Assembly: GCF_900104925.1 (NCBI RefSeq)
Contig: NZ_LT629735.1
Coordinates: forward strand, 404,291-468,290
DNA length: 64,000 nucleotides
Direction: 5' to 3'
Origin: Opitutus sp. GAS368
Lineage (GTDB): Bacteria > Verrucomicrobiota > Verrucomicrobiia > Opitutales > Opitutaceae
Below are positions 7,790 through 16,061 of this stretch, in pieces (position 1 is the stretch's first letter; each line of letters opens with the position of its first letter). The notes below the pieces were generated by a model. The model did not search any database. It was given only the letters and a program-made list of their open reading frames with translations, and had not been told where the DNA came from. Made by a program: the position numbers and the translations under genes.

Positions 7790-9412
7790 TCAGCGCGTCG
7801 CCAGCAGGTCCACCTCGACGACCACCCGGAAACCGGTGGTGCGGGAGCGTTCCGTGCGCGGTGTTTCCTGAATCGTGCCGCCCGGAATCAGCACCGGTGC
7901 CGTCGCCGGATCGCCCCCCTCGGGTGCGAGCCATTCGCCCAAACCGCCGGCCATATCCTTGAAGGTCGGATCGCCCGCGGCAGCCCGGCATTCCGCCGCC
8001 GTCGGCAGGCGCACCGCCGCGCCCAGCACCCAGCCCAGCCGCCGGCAAAACTCCTTGGCCTCGGCGTGGTTGACCGAATCCACCGGCCGTGCCGGCCCGG
8101 GATTCCGGCTGGGGTTCTGGTTCATCACCAGCGCGAACAGCGCCTGCGGCAGTCCGGTCTTCAGCAATGCCCCCGGCGTGCGACCCGGCAGCGGCAACAG
8201 AAGATCATAGGTCTGGTCCTGGATCCCGACCAGGTCGGCCGAGCGCCGCGCCAGGTAATTCAGCCGCTCGCACATCTCCTCGTCGAAACCCCGGGCCTTG
8301 GGCCACTGCTGCACCGCGTCCTCCAGCTGCTGCTGCGCCTGCGCCAGTTGCTGCTGGGCCTGGAACAGCTCGCGCCGGCGCAGGTGGCCGGTCACGGCCC
8401 CGTCACCCGCTCGCAGCGCGTCCAGCGCCGGCCGGGCGTGCAGCGTCTGCCGCTCCACCTCGATCTGTTCCAGCCGCTCCATGGACACAAAGCGGCTCTG
8501 GGGAAACCGGGTGTTGATGACCCGCTGCCGGTCGGCGGCGAGCGCGTAAAGGCGGTCCGCTTCCGCCGGCTTCCCCGCGGTGGCGGCGGTGGTCGCCTGC
8601 TGCTGGAAGGCATCCCGCTGCGCCAGCGCCTCGGTCGCGCTGAGCGACGCGATTTCCGTCTCGATCCGGCTGTCGGCCAGCAGGTCGGAAAACCGCGAGC
8701 GGGGAAAGTCGGTGTTGAGCTGCTGCTGGATCCCGCGCGCCCGGCCGTAGAGCCGCAGCGCATCCGTCCAGCTGCCGCCCGCGGCCGCCGCCCGCGCCTC
8801 CGCCAGGATGCCCTGTTCCTCGGCCAGCAGGGGCTGCGCCACGAGCTCCTCGAGCTGCTGCTGCAACATGGCCTCGCGGCCGTAGCTTTTCATCTGCCGG
8901 TCGGACATGCCGCCGTTGATCTCGCGCTGGAGCCGCAGGGCCTCGCGCAGCTTTTCCACGGCGGCCACGGTCTGTTTCTGGCGGAAAAGCTCCGTGGCCG
9001 CGGTTTCCAGCTCACGGCTTTGCCGGCTCAGGTCCCGGGCGTTGAAGTCGGCGAGCTGCGCCTGCCAGTCGCTCAGTCGCACACCATCGGCCGTCGCCGG
9101 CGGCACGCGTTGCCGCATCAGTTCGTCCTGACGCGTCACGGCCTCCTCGAGCAGCGCGCGGTGCGCGGCCGGGGGCGAATCTTCCGGCAGTGCCGCCAAT
9201 TCCGTGCGCAGTTTTTCCAATCGCGCCTCCAGGCCGGCGATCACCCCGGCCAATTGCTGCTGCCGGACGGTCGGAGCGGCCGGCTCCCGGCCGAATTGCC
9301 ACCAGGCCGCCCCCGCCGCCACCAGCAGCAGTCCGCCGCCCAGCCACAGGCCGCGGCGGGACGCCGGTTTCACCGGCCCGTCTGGCAGCTCCGGCACTTT
9401 GTCATAATTCAT
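7790..9412 (-). CDS. Membrane-anchored coiled-coil protein with degenerate FGE/sulfatase-modifying-factor-like C-terminus
   Basis: About 540 residues. The start at 9412 (MNYDKVPELP) places one transmembrane segment at residues about 20-40 (GLWLGGGLLLVAAGAAWW) with little cytosolic sequence before it. A long Gln/Glu/Ala-rich helical region with repeated LYxxAxxxQxxxNTxFPxSRF-like units follows. The C-terminal ~120 residues resemble the FGE/SUMF1 C-type-lectin-like fold (VDSVNHAEAKEFCRRLG, VRLPTAAECRAAAG, GLGEWLAPEG, GFRVVVE) but are much shorter than a full FGE domain and lack a recognisable catalytic Cys pair. Such domains often occur beside signalling proteins; here none is adjacent. Probably structural or binding rather than enzymatic. 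It is divergent from tyrA across an AT-rich palindrome. Confidence 0.7.
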   Translation of the reverse strand: MNYDKVPELPDGPVKPASRRGLWLGGGLLLVAAGAAWWQFGREPAAPTVRQQQLAGVIAGLEARLEKLRTELAALPEDSPPAAHRALLEEAVTRQDELMRQRVPPATADGVRLSDWQAQLADFNARDLSRQSRELETAATELFRQKQTVAAVEKLREALRLQREINGGMSDRQMKSYGREAMLQQQLEELVAQPLLAEEQGILAEARAAAAGGSWTDALRLYGRARGIQQQLNTDFPRSRFSDLLADSRIETEIASLSATEALAQRDAFQQQATTAATAGKPAEADRLYALAADRQRVINTRFPQSRFVSMERLEQIEVERQTLHARPALDALRAGDGAVTGHLRRRELFQAQQQLAQAQQQLEDAVQQWPKARGFDEEMCERLNYLARRSADLVGIQDQTYDLLLPLPGRTPGALLKTGLPQALFALVMNQNPSRNPGPARPVDSVNHAEAKEFCRRLGWVLGAAVRLPTAAECRAAAGDPTFKDMAGGLGEWLAPEGGDPATAPVLIPGGTIQETPRTERSRTTGFRVVVEVDLLATR

Positions 9413-9457
9413 CGCGAGGTTCACGAAACCGCGGCCGCCGCCAAAAGGCAACGGGAT

Positions 9458-9499
9458 TGGCCGGCCGGATAATTTGTAATATAATACGTTACAAATTAT
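9458..9499 (+). promoter_or_regulatory. Probable tyrA promoter overlapped by AT-rich palindrome
   Basis: An 11-bp perfect inverted repeat (ataatttgtaa 9469-9479 / ttacaaattat 9489-9499; extendable outward with one mismatch) encloses TATAAT at 9480-9485. A TTGGCC at 9458-9463 lies 16 bp upstream, giving a plausible sigma-70 promoter towards tyrA with an operator-like palindrome over the -10. Its very low GC stands out from the surroundings. Confidence 0.5.
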
Positions 9500-9563
9500 C
9501 GGGTGGCCTGAGGGCTGCGCGGCAAGCTCGACAATCCGGGGCCGGCCGTTTTGCCTTGGGCAC

Positions 9564-10418
9564 GTGTTTGACCGCATCGCCATCCTCGCTCCCGGCCTGC
9601 TCGGCGCCTCCGTGGCCCGGGCCGCGCGGCACTATGGCGCGGCCACCCATTTGACCCTCTGGGCCCGGCGCCCCGAGACCCGCCTGCAGCTCAAAGGCCG
9701 GCCGTGGTGTGACGCCGTGACGGACTCGCCCGCCGATGCCGTCCGGGCCGCCCAGCTCGTTGTCATCTGCGCCCCGGTGGACCAGATTGCCGCGCTCGTG
9801 GCACAGATCGCTCCCACGCTCCTGGCCGGCGCCATCGTCACCGACGTCGGCAGCGTCAAGGGCGAGATCTGCCGCCTGAGCCACAAGACGCTCGGCGGTC
9901 GCAGCCACTTTGTCGGTTCGCATCCCATGGCCGGTTCCGAGAAGACCGGCTGGGAACACGGCCGCGCCGACCTCTTCAAGGGTCGCACCGTCTTCGTCAC
10001 CCCGCTGCCCGAGACCGATGCCCGGGCCGCGGAGCGCGTCGCCGCCTTCTGGACCACCCTTGAGGCCGATGTCGCCACCATCGAGCCCGACGCGCACGAC
10101 GAGATCGTCGCGCACATCAGCCACCTGCCGCAGGTGCTGGCCTCCACGCTCTGCGCCAGCCTCGCCCAGCGCGACGTCCGGTGGCGCAACTACGCCGGCG
10201 GCGGCCTGCGCGACACCACGCGCATCGCCGGCAGCGACCCCAAGCTTTGGAAGACCATCCTCGACCAGAACCGCGACGAGGTGCTCCGCGCCGTCCGCGG
10301 CTACCAGGAGGAGCTGCACGGTCTCGAGCGCGCCCTCGCCAACCGCGACTGGTTCGAGGTGCAGGCCATCCTCGAACGCGGCCGCGCCTACCGCGACCAG
10401 TTCCGTCCGATACCGTGA
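9564..10418 (+). CDS. tyrA: Prephenate dehydrogenase
   Basis: NAD(P)-dependent oxidative decarboxylation of prephenate to 4-hydroxyphenylpyruvate (or the arogenate equivalent) in tyrosine synthesis; cytosolic, 284 residues. The N-terminal Rossmann fold begins directly (IAILAPGLLGASVARA), supporting the GTG start at 9564. SHPMAGSEKTGWEH near residue 115-130 is the diagnostic active-site segment, and SHLPQVLASTL marks the helical dimerisation domain. No ACT or chorismate mutase domain is fused. aroA and cmk follow on the same strand, an aromatic-amino-acid/cmk order common in bacteria, here separated by repeats. Confidence 0.95.
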   Translation: MFDRIAILAPGLLGASVARAARHYGAATHLTLWARRPETRLQLKGRPWCDAVTDSPADAVRAAQLVVICAPVDQIAALVAQIAPTLLAGAIVTDVGSVKGEICRLSHKTLGGRSHFVGSHPMAGSEKTGWEHGRADLFKGRTVFVTPLPETDARAAERVAAFWTTLEADVATIEPDAHDEIVAHISHLPQVLASTLCASLAQRDVRWRNYAGGGLRDTTRIAGSDPKLWKTILDQNRDEVLRAVRGYQEELHGLERALANRDWFEVQAILERGRAYRDQFRPIP

Positions 10419-10432
10419 AGGCGGCATTCCAA

Positions 10433-10506
10433 GGTGGAACCCGGCCTCCGGACGGGTTTGTTTGGCTCACAGCGAGGAAAGCGCGTCCAGAGGCCGCGCT
10501 CCACCT
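10433..10506. repeat. Dispersed palindromic repeat, family GGTGGAACCCGGCCTCCGGAC
   Basis: Imperfect palindrome with arms ggtggaacccggcctccg and ggccgcgctccacc around cgcgtcc. A sister copy lies at 42637-42712. It fills the tyrA-aroA gap and ends about 14 bp before the aroA start. Confidence 0.8.
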
Positions 10507-10519
10507 CACGCTTTCGTAG

Positions 10520-11728
10520 ATGTCTTCCTATCCCGACAAGCTTCCTATTCTTCCCTTCACCCGGCCGGTGCGCGGCAGTATCACGCTGCCCGGCTCCAAG
10601 AGCATCACGAACCGCGCGCTCATCCTCGCGGCGCTGGGCCAAGGCACGACCACCCTGCACGGCGCCCTCTTCAGCCGCGACACCCGCATCATGGTCGCGG
10701 CGCTGCGCGCCCTCGGCTTTGACGTGAAGACCGACGAGGTCGCGCTGACCATCACGATCACCGGCCGGGGCGGCGAAATTCCCGTGCGCGAGGCGAAGAT
10801 CGATGTGGGCAACGCCGGCACCGCCGCACGCTTTCTCACGGCGTTCGTCTGCCTGCGGCCCGACGGCACCTACCACTTTGACGGCGACGAAGCCATGCGC
10901 CGCCGGCCCATCGGCGCCCTGCTCGAGGCGTTGGAGTCGCAGGGCGCCAAGGCCAATGCGCGCACCTTTCCCTTCACGCTCAAGACCGCCGGCCTGCGCG
11001 GCGGCAACGTCGAGCTCGATGCCTCGGAAAGCAGCCAGATGCTCTCAGCACTGCTGATGGTCGCACCGCACGCCCGGTCGCCGCTCACGGTGCGGCTCAA
11101 GGGCGAAGCCGGCTCCAAGCCTTTCATCGCCATGACCGAGGCGATGGTGACGCAGTTTGCCGCTCGACCCGCCGACTACCCGATCGAAGGCGACGCCTCC
11201 GCCGGCAGTTACTTCCTGGCGTTGCCGCTCGTGACGGATGGCCGGCTCACCTTCACGAACTACGGCGGCCCACTTCAGGGTGACGTGAAATTTCGCGACG
11301 TGGTCGCGGCGGTCGGCTCCACTCGCCGCGCCGTCACACAGAACTTCCGCGAGTTTTCCGACACTTTCCTCACCCTCGCCGCGATCGCCCCGCTGCTTGA
11401 CGGCCCGACGAAGATCTCCGGCATCGCGCACACCCGCAAACAGGAGACCGACCGCGTCGCCGGCATGGCCCGAGAGCTGAAAAAGCTCGGCCAGCACGTG
11501 ATCGAGTCGGAGGACGCCCTGGAAATCCACCCGCGCCCGCTCATGCCCGGCATCGAAATCGAGACCTACCACGATCACCGCTTCGCGATGAGCTTCGGCA
11601 TCCTCGGCTGCCACGACCTGCTCAAAAGCGGCCAACCCTGGCTGACGATCAAGGATCCCGGCTGCTGCGCGAAGACCTTCCCGGCATTCTTTGACTTGCT
11701 GGCGGGCCTCCGCACTGCGTCTCATTGA
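10520..11728 (+). CDS. aroA: 3-phosphoshikimate 1-carboxyvinyltransferase (EPSP synthase)
   Basis: Sixth step of the shikimate pathway: shikimate 3-phosphate plus PEP to EPSP. 402 residues. N-terminal GSKSITNRALILAAL is the substrate-binding lysine loop, NAGTAARFL the second signature (about residue 95), and KQETDRVAGMARELKKLG the C-terminal signature. The ATG at 10520 gives the expected short lead to the first strand. Slightly shorter than the E. coli enzyme (427), within the family range. Follows tyrA after a repeat. Confidence 0.97.
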   Translation: MSSYPDKLPILPFTRPVRGSITLPGSKSITNRALILAALGQGTTTLHGALFSRDTRIMVAALRALGFDVKTDEVALTITITGRGGEIPVREAKIDVGNAGTAARFLTAFVCLRPDGTYHFDGDEAMRRRPIGALLEALESQGAKANARTFPFTLKTAGLRGGNVELDASESSQMLSALLMVAPHARSPLTVRLKGEAGSKPFIAMTEAMVTQFAARPADYPIEGDASAGSYFLALPLVTDGRLTFTNYGGPLQGDVKFRDVVAAVGSTRRAVTQNFREFSDTFLTLAAIAPLLDGPTKISGIAHTRKQETDRVAGMARELKKLGQHVIESEDALEIHPRPLMPGIEIETYHDHRFAMSFGILGCHDLLKSGQPWLTIKDPGCCAKTFPAFFDLLAGLRTASH

Positions 11729-11746
11729 GCCGTGATTTTCAACCCA

Positions 11747-11847
11747 ACACACCCCGTCGCTTCGCGCCACCCCTCTCAAGAGGGGATCTCCGGCCGCGTT
11801 GTCTTGCATCCCCTCTTGAGAGGGGTGCCCGCCAGGGCGGGGTGTGT
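11747..11847. repeat. Large palindromic repeat (acacaccccg ... cggggtgtgt)
   Basis: Outer arms acaccccg / cggggtgt, and two copies of an inner self-complementary block (cccctctcaagagggg and cccctcttgagagggg). This is the element type whose weaker relative lies at about 3829-3890. It occupies the aroA-cmk gap. Confidence 0.8.
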
Positions 11848-11906
11848 CAGGAGTTCGCGCCGTCTCACCGGGCACGGGGACTGTGAATTGCGTGCCCGCT
11901 GATTTC

Positions 11907-12572
11907 ATGGCGATCCCGCCTTTCATCATCATCGCGATCGACGGCGGCGCCGCCTCCGGCAAGTCGTCATCGTCCAAGATCCTCGCCGACCGGTTCAACC
12001 TGCTGCACGTGGACACCGGCTCCTTCTACCGGCACATCACCTACGAGCTGCTGCGCCGCGGCGTGTCGCACACCGACCTGCCGAACCTCAAGGCGGCGCT
12101 CGCCGACCTGAAGTTCACCACCCGGCTCAACGGCCGCTCGGCCCAGATGCTCATCGGTGGCGAACCCGCCAGCAGCGAGATCCGCGGGCAGAACGTCAAC
12201 GACCACGTCTCGCACTACGCCGCCATCCCCGAGGTGCGGCACACGCTGCTGGGTTACCAGCGCGGCCAGGTGGACGTGGCGAAGCAACACGGCTTCCGCG
12301 GCCTCGTGATGGAGGGCCGCGACATCGGCTCGGTGATTTTCCCCGCGGCCGACTTCCGCTTCTTCCTGCACGCCGACCCCGCCGAGCGCGCCAAGCGCCG
12401 CGCGAAGGAGGGCGGCCAGGACTCCATCGCCGAGCGCGACCGGCTCGACTCCTCGCGCAAGGCCTCGCCCCTCACCTGCCCCGCCGGCGCCATCGACATC
12501 GACTCGACGTTCATTTCGCTCGATCAGGTCGTCGAAAAGATGGCCGCGCTCATCGCACCAAAGCTGAAATGA
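11907..12572 (+). CDS. cmk: Cytidylate kinase
   Basis: Phosphorylates CMP/dCMP to the diphosphate. 221 residues from the ATG at 11907; the frame is open 21 codons further upstream but those overlap the preceding repeat. The P-loop reads DGGAASGKSSSSK (family: GPAGSGKST-like), followed by VDTGSFYR, MEGRDIGSVIFP (GRDIGTVV motif) and KRRAKEGGQD (lid Arg residues). The variant GGAASGKSS loop keeps the essential Gly, Lys and Ser. Next gene is plsC, a conserved cmk-plsC neighbourhood in many bacteria. Confidence 0.95.
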   Translation: MAIPPFIIIAIDGGAASGKSSSSKILADRFNLLHVDTGSFYRHITYELLRRGVSHTDLPNLKAALADLKFTTRLNGRSAQMLIGGEPASSEIRGQNVNDHVSHYAAIPEVRHTLLGYQRGQVDVAKQHGFRGLVMEGRDIGSVIFPAADFRFFLHADPAERAKRRAKEGGQDSIAERDRLDSSRKASPLTCPAGAIDIDSTFISLDQVVEKMAALIAPKLK

Positions 12573-12598
12573 GTGCTCCATTCACCCGATGCAGGGTT

Positions 12599-12681
12599 TG
12601 TCATCCTGAGTGCAGCGAAGGATCCAACGGGATGTCCGTCAGCGCAGATCACTCTGGATTCTTCACTTCATTCGGAATGAC
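12599..12681. repeat. REP-like repeat, family TGTCATCCTGAG (copy 1)
   Basis: Arms tgtcatcctgagtgcagcgaaggatcca and tggattcttcacttcattcggaatgaca flank a less conserved centre. Same family at 14774-16091 (split by the IS110 element), 44535-44624 and 58499-58581. A short direct repeat (tgtcctctgac, twice, 12696-12720) follows just before plsC. Confidence 0.85.
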
Positions 12682-12723
12682 AGACCTTGTTTGTCTGTCC
12701 TCTGACATCTGTCCTCTGACCCC

Positions 12724-13383
12724 ATGCCCCGCACGCCCGACCACCTGAAGATGCGGCCGTTCTACGGCTTCTTCCATTACCTGGCCAGCCTGGTGCACAG
12801 CATGTGGTTTCGCGGCGAGGTGGTCGGCACGGAAAACTTCCCCGCCGAGGGGCCCTTCCTGATCGCCTCCAATCACGCCAGCCATCTCGATCCGCCGATG
12901 GTCGGCAGCCAGATCGCGAAGCAGATGCGTTTCTTCGCGCGCAAGAGCCTGTGGGACAACCGGCTTCTCGCCTGGTGGCTGGACCGGGTGGAAACCATCT
13001 CCGTCGAACGCGACAGCGGCGACATCGGCGCCATCAAGAAGGTGCTGCAGGCGCTGAAGGAAGACCGGGCCGTCGTGCTGTTCCCCGAGGGCACGCGCTC
13101 GCCTGACGGCCACCTGCAAAAGGCCAAGGCCGGCGTCGGCCTTATGGCGTGCAAGACGGGCGTGCCGGTGGTGCCCTGCCGCGTCTACGGCTCGTTCGCA
13201 GCCTACGGCAAGGGCGCCAAGGTCCCGCGCTTCGGCACGCCCATCACGATCGTCTTCGGTGAACCGATTCCCGCCCGCGACTACGACGATCCCGCGGCCG
13301 GCAAGGCCCGCTACGAGACCGCCGCGCAGCGCATCATGGACCGCATCGCGGCCCTGCCCGAGCCGCACTACGCGGTGATCTGA
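12724..13383 (+). CDS. plsC: 1-acyl-sn-glycerol-3-phosphate acyltransferase
   Basis: Second acylation of glycerol 3-phosphate in phospholipid synthesis; inner-membrane associated, 219 residues. Acyltransferase motif I is SNHASHLDPP (His-X4-Asp, about residue 45-53), motif III is FPEGTRSPDG (about residue 120), and motif IV is VPVVPCRVYGS. The N-terminus (FYGFFHYLASLVHSMWF) is an amphipathic or membrane-inserted helix. Directly downstream of cmk and a REP-like repeat. Confidence 0.94.
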   Translation: MPRTPDHLKMRPFYGFFHYLASLVHSMWFRGEVVGTENFPAEGPFLIASNHASHLDPPMVGSQIAKQMRFFARKSLWDNRLLAWWLDRVETISVERDSGDIGAIKKVLQALKEDRAVVLFPEGTRSPDGHLQKAKAGVGLMACKTGVPVVPCRVYGSFAAYGKGAKVPRFGTPITIVFGEPIPARDYDDPAAGKARYETAAQRIMDRIAALPEPHYAVI

Positions 13384-13461
13384 GGATCCGGAACCATGTC
13401 GGGTCGGCGCTTGCCGCCGGACCGTTCAATGCGCGAGGCGGTCCGCCGAACAGCGGCGACC

Positions 13462-14766
13462 TTACAGTCGAGCCAATGCAGCCTGCGTGACTTCCTTCAC
13501 GCTGCTGCAACCCGCGAGCCCGAGCGTCAGATCGAACTCGGCAAGCACGTTGCCGATGACTTCCTCGACGCCCGGCTGACCGGCGACCGCGAGACCATAG
13601 ACATACGGCCGACCGAGGCAGACCGCCGTCGCGCCGAGCGCGAGGGCCTTGAACACATCCGCCCCGCCACGCACGCCGCTGTCGAGCAAAACCGGGATCT
13701 TGCCATTAACGGCCTCCGCGACCGCGGGCAACGCGTCGAGCGAGGCGATCTCCCCGTCGATCTGCCGGCCGCCGTGGTTCGACACCACCAGCCCGTCAAT
13801 GCCGAGCGCAACCGCTTTCTTCGCGTCGTCGGGGTGCAACACCCCTTTGAGCAGGATGGGCAGCTTGGTGTGCTGACGCAGGAACTTCAGGTCCTCCCAC
13901 TGCAGCGACGGACGCGAGTAGGTCGTCATGAAGCGCTGCACCGCCCCGCGGGGATCGCCGGAGGTGAGGTTCTTGAGCAACCCGCCGGGAAAATTCGCCT
14001 TCTGCTCCAGCGCCGTGGCGATGGTCTGCCAGTTCAAGGTAGGGCGAGTCGTCCCTGACGAGCCGTCACTCGAACGCGGCTCATCCGGAGGATTCGCCCT
14101 ACCTAATTCGGCCCGGAACACCGGATCGCTCGTGTATTGCGCGATGCCCTGCCCCGTCATGAACGGCAGCGAACCGAGGTCGAGGTCACGCGGCCGCCAG
14201 CCGAGCATCGTCGTGTCGAGCGTCAGCACGATGGCCGAGCAACCGCAGGCCTCGGCCCGCTGCACGAACGAGGCCACGAGCTCGTTCGACCGGCTCCAGT
14301 AGAGCTGAAACCAGCGCGGACTGTCGCTCATCGCGGCGGCACAGGTTTCCATCGGCACCGAGGCCTGGTTGGAAAAGATATAGGGCACGTGCAGCGCCGC
14401 CGCGGCTTTCGCGACCGCGAGATCGGCGTCACGATGCACCAGGCCGAGCACGCCGACCGGACACAGCAGCAGCGGCGACGGCAGGCGACGGTCGAACAGC
14501 TCGACCGACAGGTCGCGTTTCTCGACGTCGCGCAGCACCCGCGGCACGATCCGCCAGCGTTCGAACGCCGCGCGGTTGGCGTCCATGGTTGATTCGCGCC
14601 CGGCTCCGCCCGCCACGTAGGCCCAAGCCTCGGCTGTCATCGCCGCTTGGGCGGCCTTTTCCAGTTCGGCTTGGCCGACCGGCACCGCGGGACGTTGTCC
14701 ACCCACGCCAGCGACATAGATGGTGCGCTGCCGTTTCCGGCCGATGTCTGAGTGTGGTTCGCTCAT
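13462..14766 (-). CDS. FMN-dependent alpha-hydroxy acid dehydrogenase/oxidase, carrying an in-frame repeat
   Basis: 434-residue flavoprotein of the L-lactate dehydrogenase / lactate oxidase / glycolate oxidase family, oxidising an L-2-hydroxy acid. Key segments: [49 protein letters not shown] (as in lactate oxidases/monooxygenases), [12 protein letters not shown] (Lys), [12 protein letters not shown] (active-site His about residue 328) and [18 protein letters not shown] (Arg, FMN phosphate). Residues about 221-243 ([20 protein letters not shown]...) are encoded by a dispersed palindromic repeat in the variable loop region and are not family sequence. The reading frame is intact. It could be an oxidase rather than a quinone-linked dehydrogenase; no transmembrane anchor is seen. 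Confidence 0.88.
   Translation of the reverse strand: MSEPHSDIGRKRQRTIYVAGVGGQRPAVPVGQAELEKAAQAAMTAEAWAYVAGGAGRESTMDANRAAFERWRIVPRVLRDVEKRDLSVELFDRRLPSPLLLCPVGVLGLVHRDADLAVAKAAAALHVPYIFSNQASVPMETCAAAMSDSPRWFQLYWSRSNELVASFVQRAEACGCSAIVLTLDTTMLGWRPRDLDLGSLPFMTGQGIAQYTSDPVFRAELGRANPPDEPRSSDGSSGTTRPTLNWQTIATALEQKANFPGGLLKNLTSGDPRGAVQRFMTTYSRPSLQWEDLKFLRQHTKLPILLKGVLHPDDAKKAVALGIDGLVVSNHGGRQIDGEIASLDALPAVAEAVNGKIPVLLDSGVRGGADVFKALALGATAVCLGRPYVYGLAVAGQPGVEEVIGNVLAEFDLTLGLAGCSSVKEVTQAALARL
14037..14104. repeat. Palindromic repeat inside the FMN dehydrogenase gene
   Basis: Begins aggtagggcgagtcg and ends ggattcgccctacct: an inverted copy of the intergenic family at 7211-7277 and 44996-45050. It is read through in frame as about 22 codons, mostly polar, Pro/Ser/Arg residues. 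Confidence 0.85.
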
Positions 14767-14833
14767 GACGTATTGTCATTCGGAGCGAAACGAAGAATCC
14801 AGATATTGTCGATGCACGAGGGACTGGATCCTT

Positions 14834-15123
14834 GTATGTCTTGGGCGATGAAAGTTGAAAAGGGTTTGGCCCGAGCCGGGCTCCGAGAATGGGCCCGATG
14901 GCTCGTCGGAGGAGGCCGGCTTGGGCTGGGTTGCCAAGTCAGTCCGGGTGGATTGACTGGAGGCCGCCCACCAGGGCGTTCGCCGTGCAGGCCGCACGGT
15001 GGACGGCAAGACCGACAGATCGCTGGATCCTTGGGCCCTCGAGCCCGTAGTGAAGCCGGGTCGCGGTCTTGTGCCTGGTCAAACCTCGAACCGCTGAAAG
15101 AGTCATGAACTCGTATTACAAGG
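14834..15123 (+). ncRNA. Predicted IS110 bridge RNA region
   Basis: Noncoding left end of the IS110 element. Target-loop candidate: ctggatcctt at 15023-15032 is identical to the left target half including core (14824-14833). agtgaag at 15049-15055 is complementary to the right target half: 6 of 7 at this site, and all 7 in the REP copies reading cttcact near 12661 and 44604. A small hairpin (gggc-N6-gccc) lies between the two guides. Donor-loop candidate: accgctg at 15090-15096 equals the element's last 7 nt (16063-16069), and tacaag at 15117-15122 is complementary to its first bases cttgta (14831-14836). These two also flank a hairpin (gagt ... actc). The RNA ends are not known. Confidence 0.6.
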
Positions 15124-16061
15124 TAGAGTCGACCGAACCTGTGCGGTACGTCAGCTTGGATATCTCCAAGGCGCGCCTGGACTACACCATTGCCGGCCAG
15201 AAGTGCCGGCAGGTCCCGAACACGGCAGCGGGCATTGCCACGCTGATCACCCTCGTCCAGCCGCTGCCGGGAGTGCGCGTGGTATGCGAAGCGACGGGCG
15301 GGTATGAACGCCGGTTGCTGGAGCAGCTGCACCAAGCGAGCGTACCGGTCTGCCGCTTGCAGCCCGGGCGGGTGCGTAACTTCGCCCGGGCGGAGGGCAC
15401 GCTGGCCAAAACCGACAAGATTGATGTGGGGCTGATCTATCGCTACGCTTGCGCGATGCATCCCCGCGTGGAGAAGCCGCCGCTGCCCGAGGTAACCGCG
15501 TTGCGCGAGCTGCTGGATTATCGCCGGCAGCTGGTAGATCAAGGCACGCAAACGGCCAACCGGCTGGAAACAGCAGGCCCGACCTTGCAGGCCTTGCTGC
15601 AGGCGCAACGCGAGCAACAAGCCGCCGCCCTGGCCAAGGCCGACGAGTTGGTGGCGCAGCAGGTGCGGGCGCATCCCGCCCTGCGGGCCAAGGCAGAGCG
15701 GATGCAGCAGTTGCAAGGGGTCGGTCCGGTGCTGGCGACGACGCTGTTGGCGTACCTGCCGGAACTGGGCGAAGAGGACGACAAGCGCATCGCCGCCTTG
15801 GTCGGAGTGGCCCCGCATGCCCACGACAGCGGCGAAACCTCCCGGCCGCGCCATGCCCGCGGTGGCCGCGTGGAGGTCCGCAACGTCCTGTACATGGCCG
15901 CAGTCAGTGCCTCCCAGCACAACCCGGTCCTGTCGCTGTTCTATCAGCGACTCCAGGCCGCCGGCAAACCCGCCAACGTCTGCCTGCTCGCCGTCATGCG
16001 CAAAATGATTGTCGTGCTCAACCGCATGCTCAAAGACCCACACTTTACCCTTGTCGGCTGA
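15105..16061 (+). CDS. IS110-family transposase (DEDD/Tnp serine recombinase)
   Basis: 318 residues. An N-terminal RuvC-like DEDD domain has Asp in SLDISKARLD (about residue 19), Glu in CEATGGYE (about 62) and two Asp in TDKIDV (about 103). The C-terminal IS116/IS110/IS902 domain has the LQGVGPVLATTLLAYLPELG helix-hairpin-like segment and the GxxSRPRHARGG...R..LYMAA region containing the candidate catalytic Ser. Established for IS621/IS110: the enzyme recombines DNA guided by a bridge RNA encoded at the element's end. A GTG at 15141 (VRYVSLDISK) is an alternative start that fits the usual short N-terminus and would leave the predicted donor loop (15090-15122) outside the CDS. Confidence 0.93.
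   Translation: MNSYYKVESTEPVRYVSLDISKARLDYTIAGQKCRQVPNTAAGIATLITLVQPLPGVRVVCEATGGYERRLLEQLHQASVPVCRLQPGRVRNFARAEGTLAKTDKIDVGLIYRYACAMHPRVEKPPLPEVTALRELLDYRRQLVDQGTQTANRLETAGPTLQALLQAQREQQAAALAKADELVAQQVRAHPALRAKAERMQQLQGVGPVLATTLLAYLPELGEEDDKRIAALVGVAPHAHDSGETSRPRHARGGRVEVRNVLYMAAVSASQHNPVLSLFYQRLQAAGKPANVCLLAVMRKMIVVLNRMLKDPHFTLVG

Noticed and set aside
14900-15000. Terminal inverted repeats for the IS110 element
   Set aside because: Inverted segments here are internal hairpins of the noncoding end; the junctions themselves carry no inverted repeats, as is normal for IS110.
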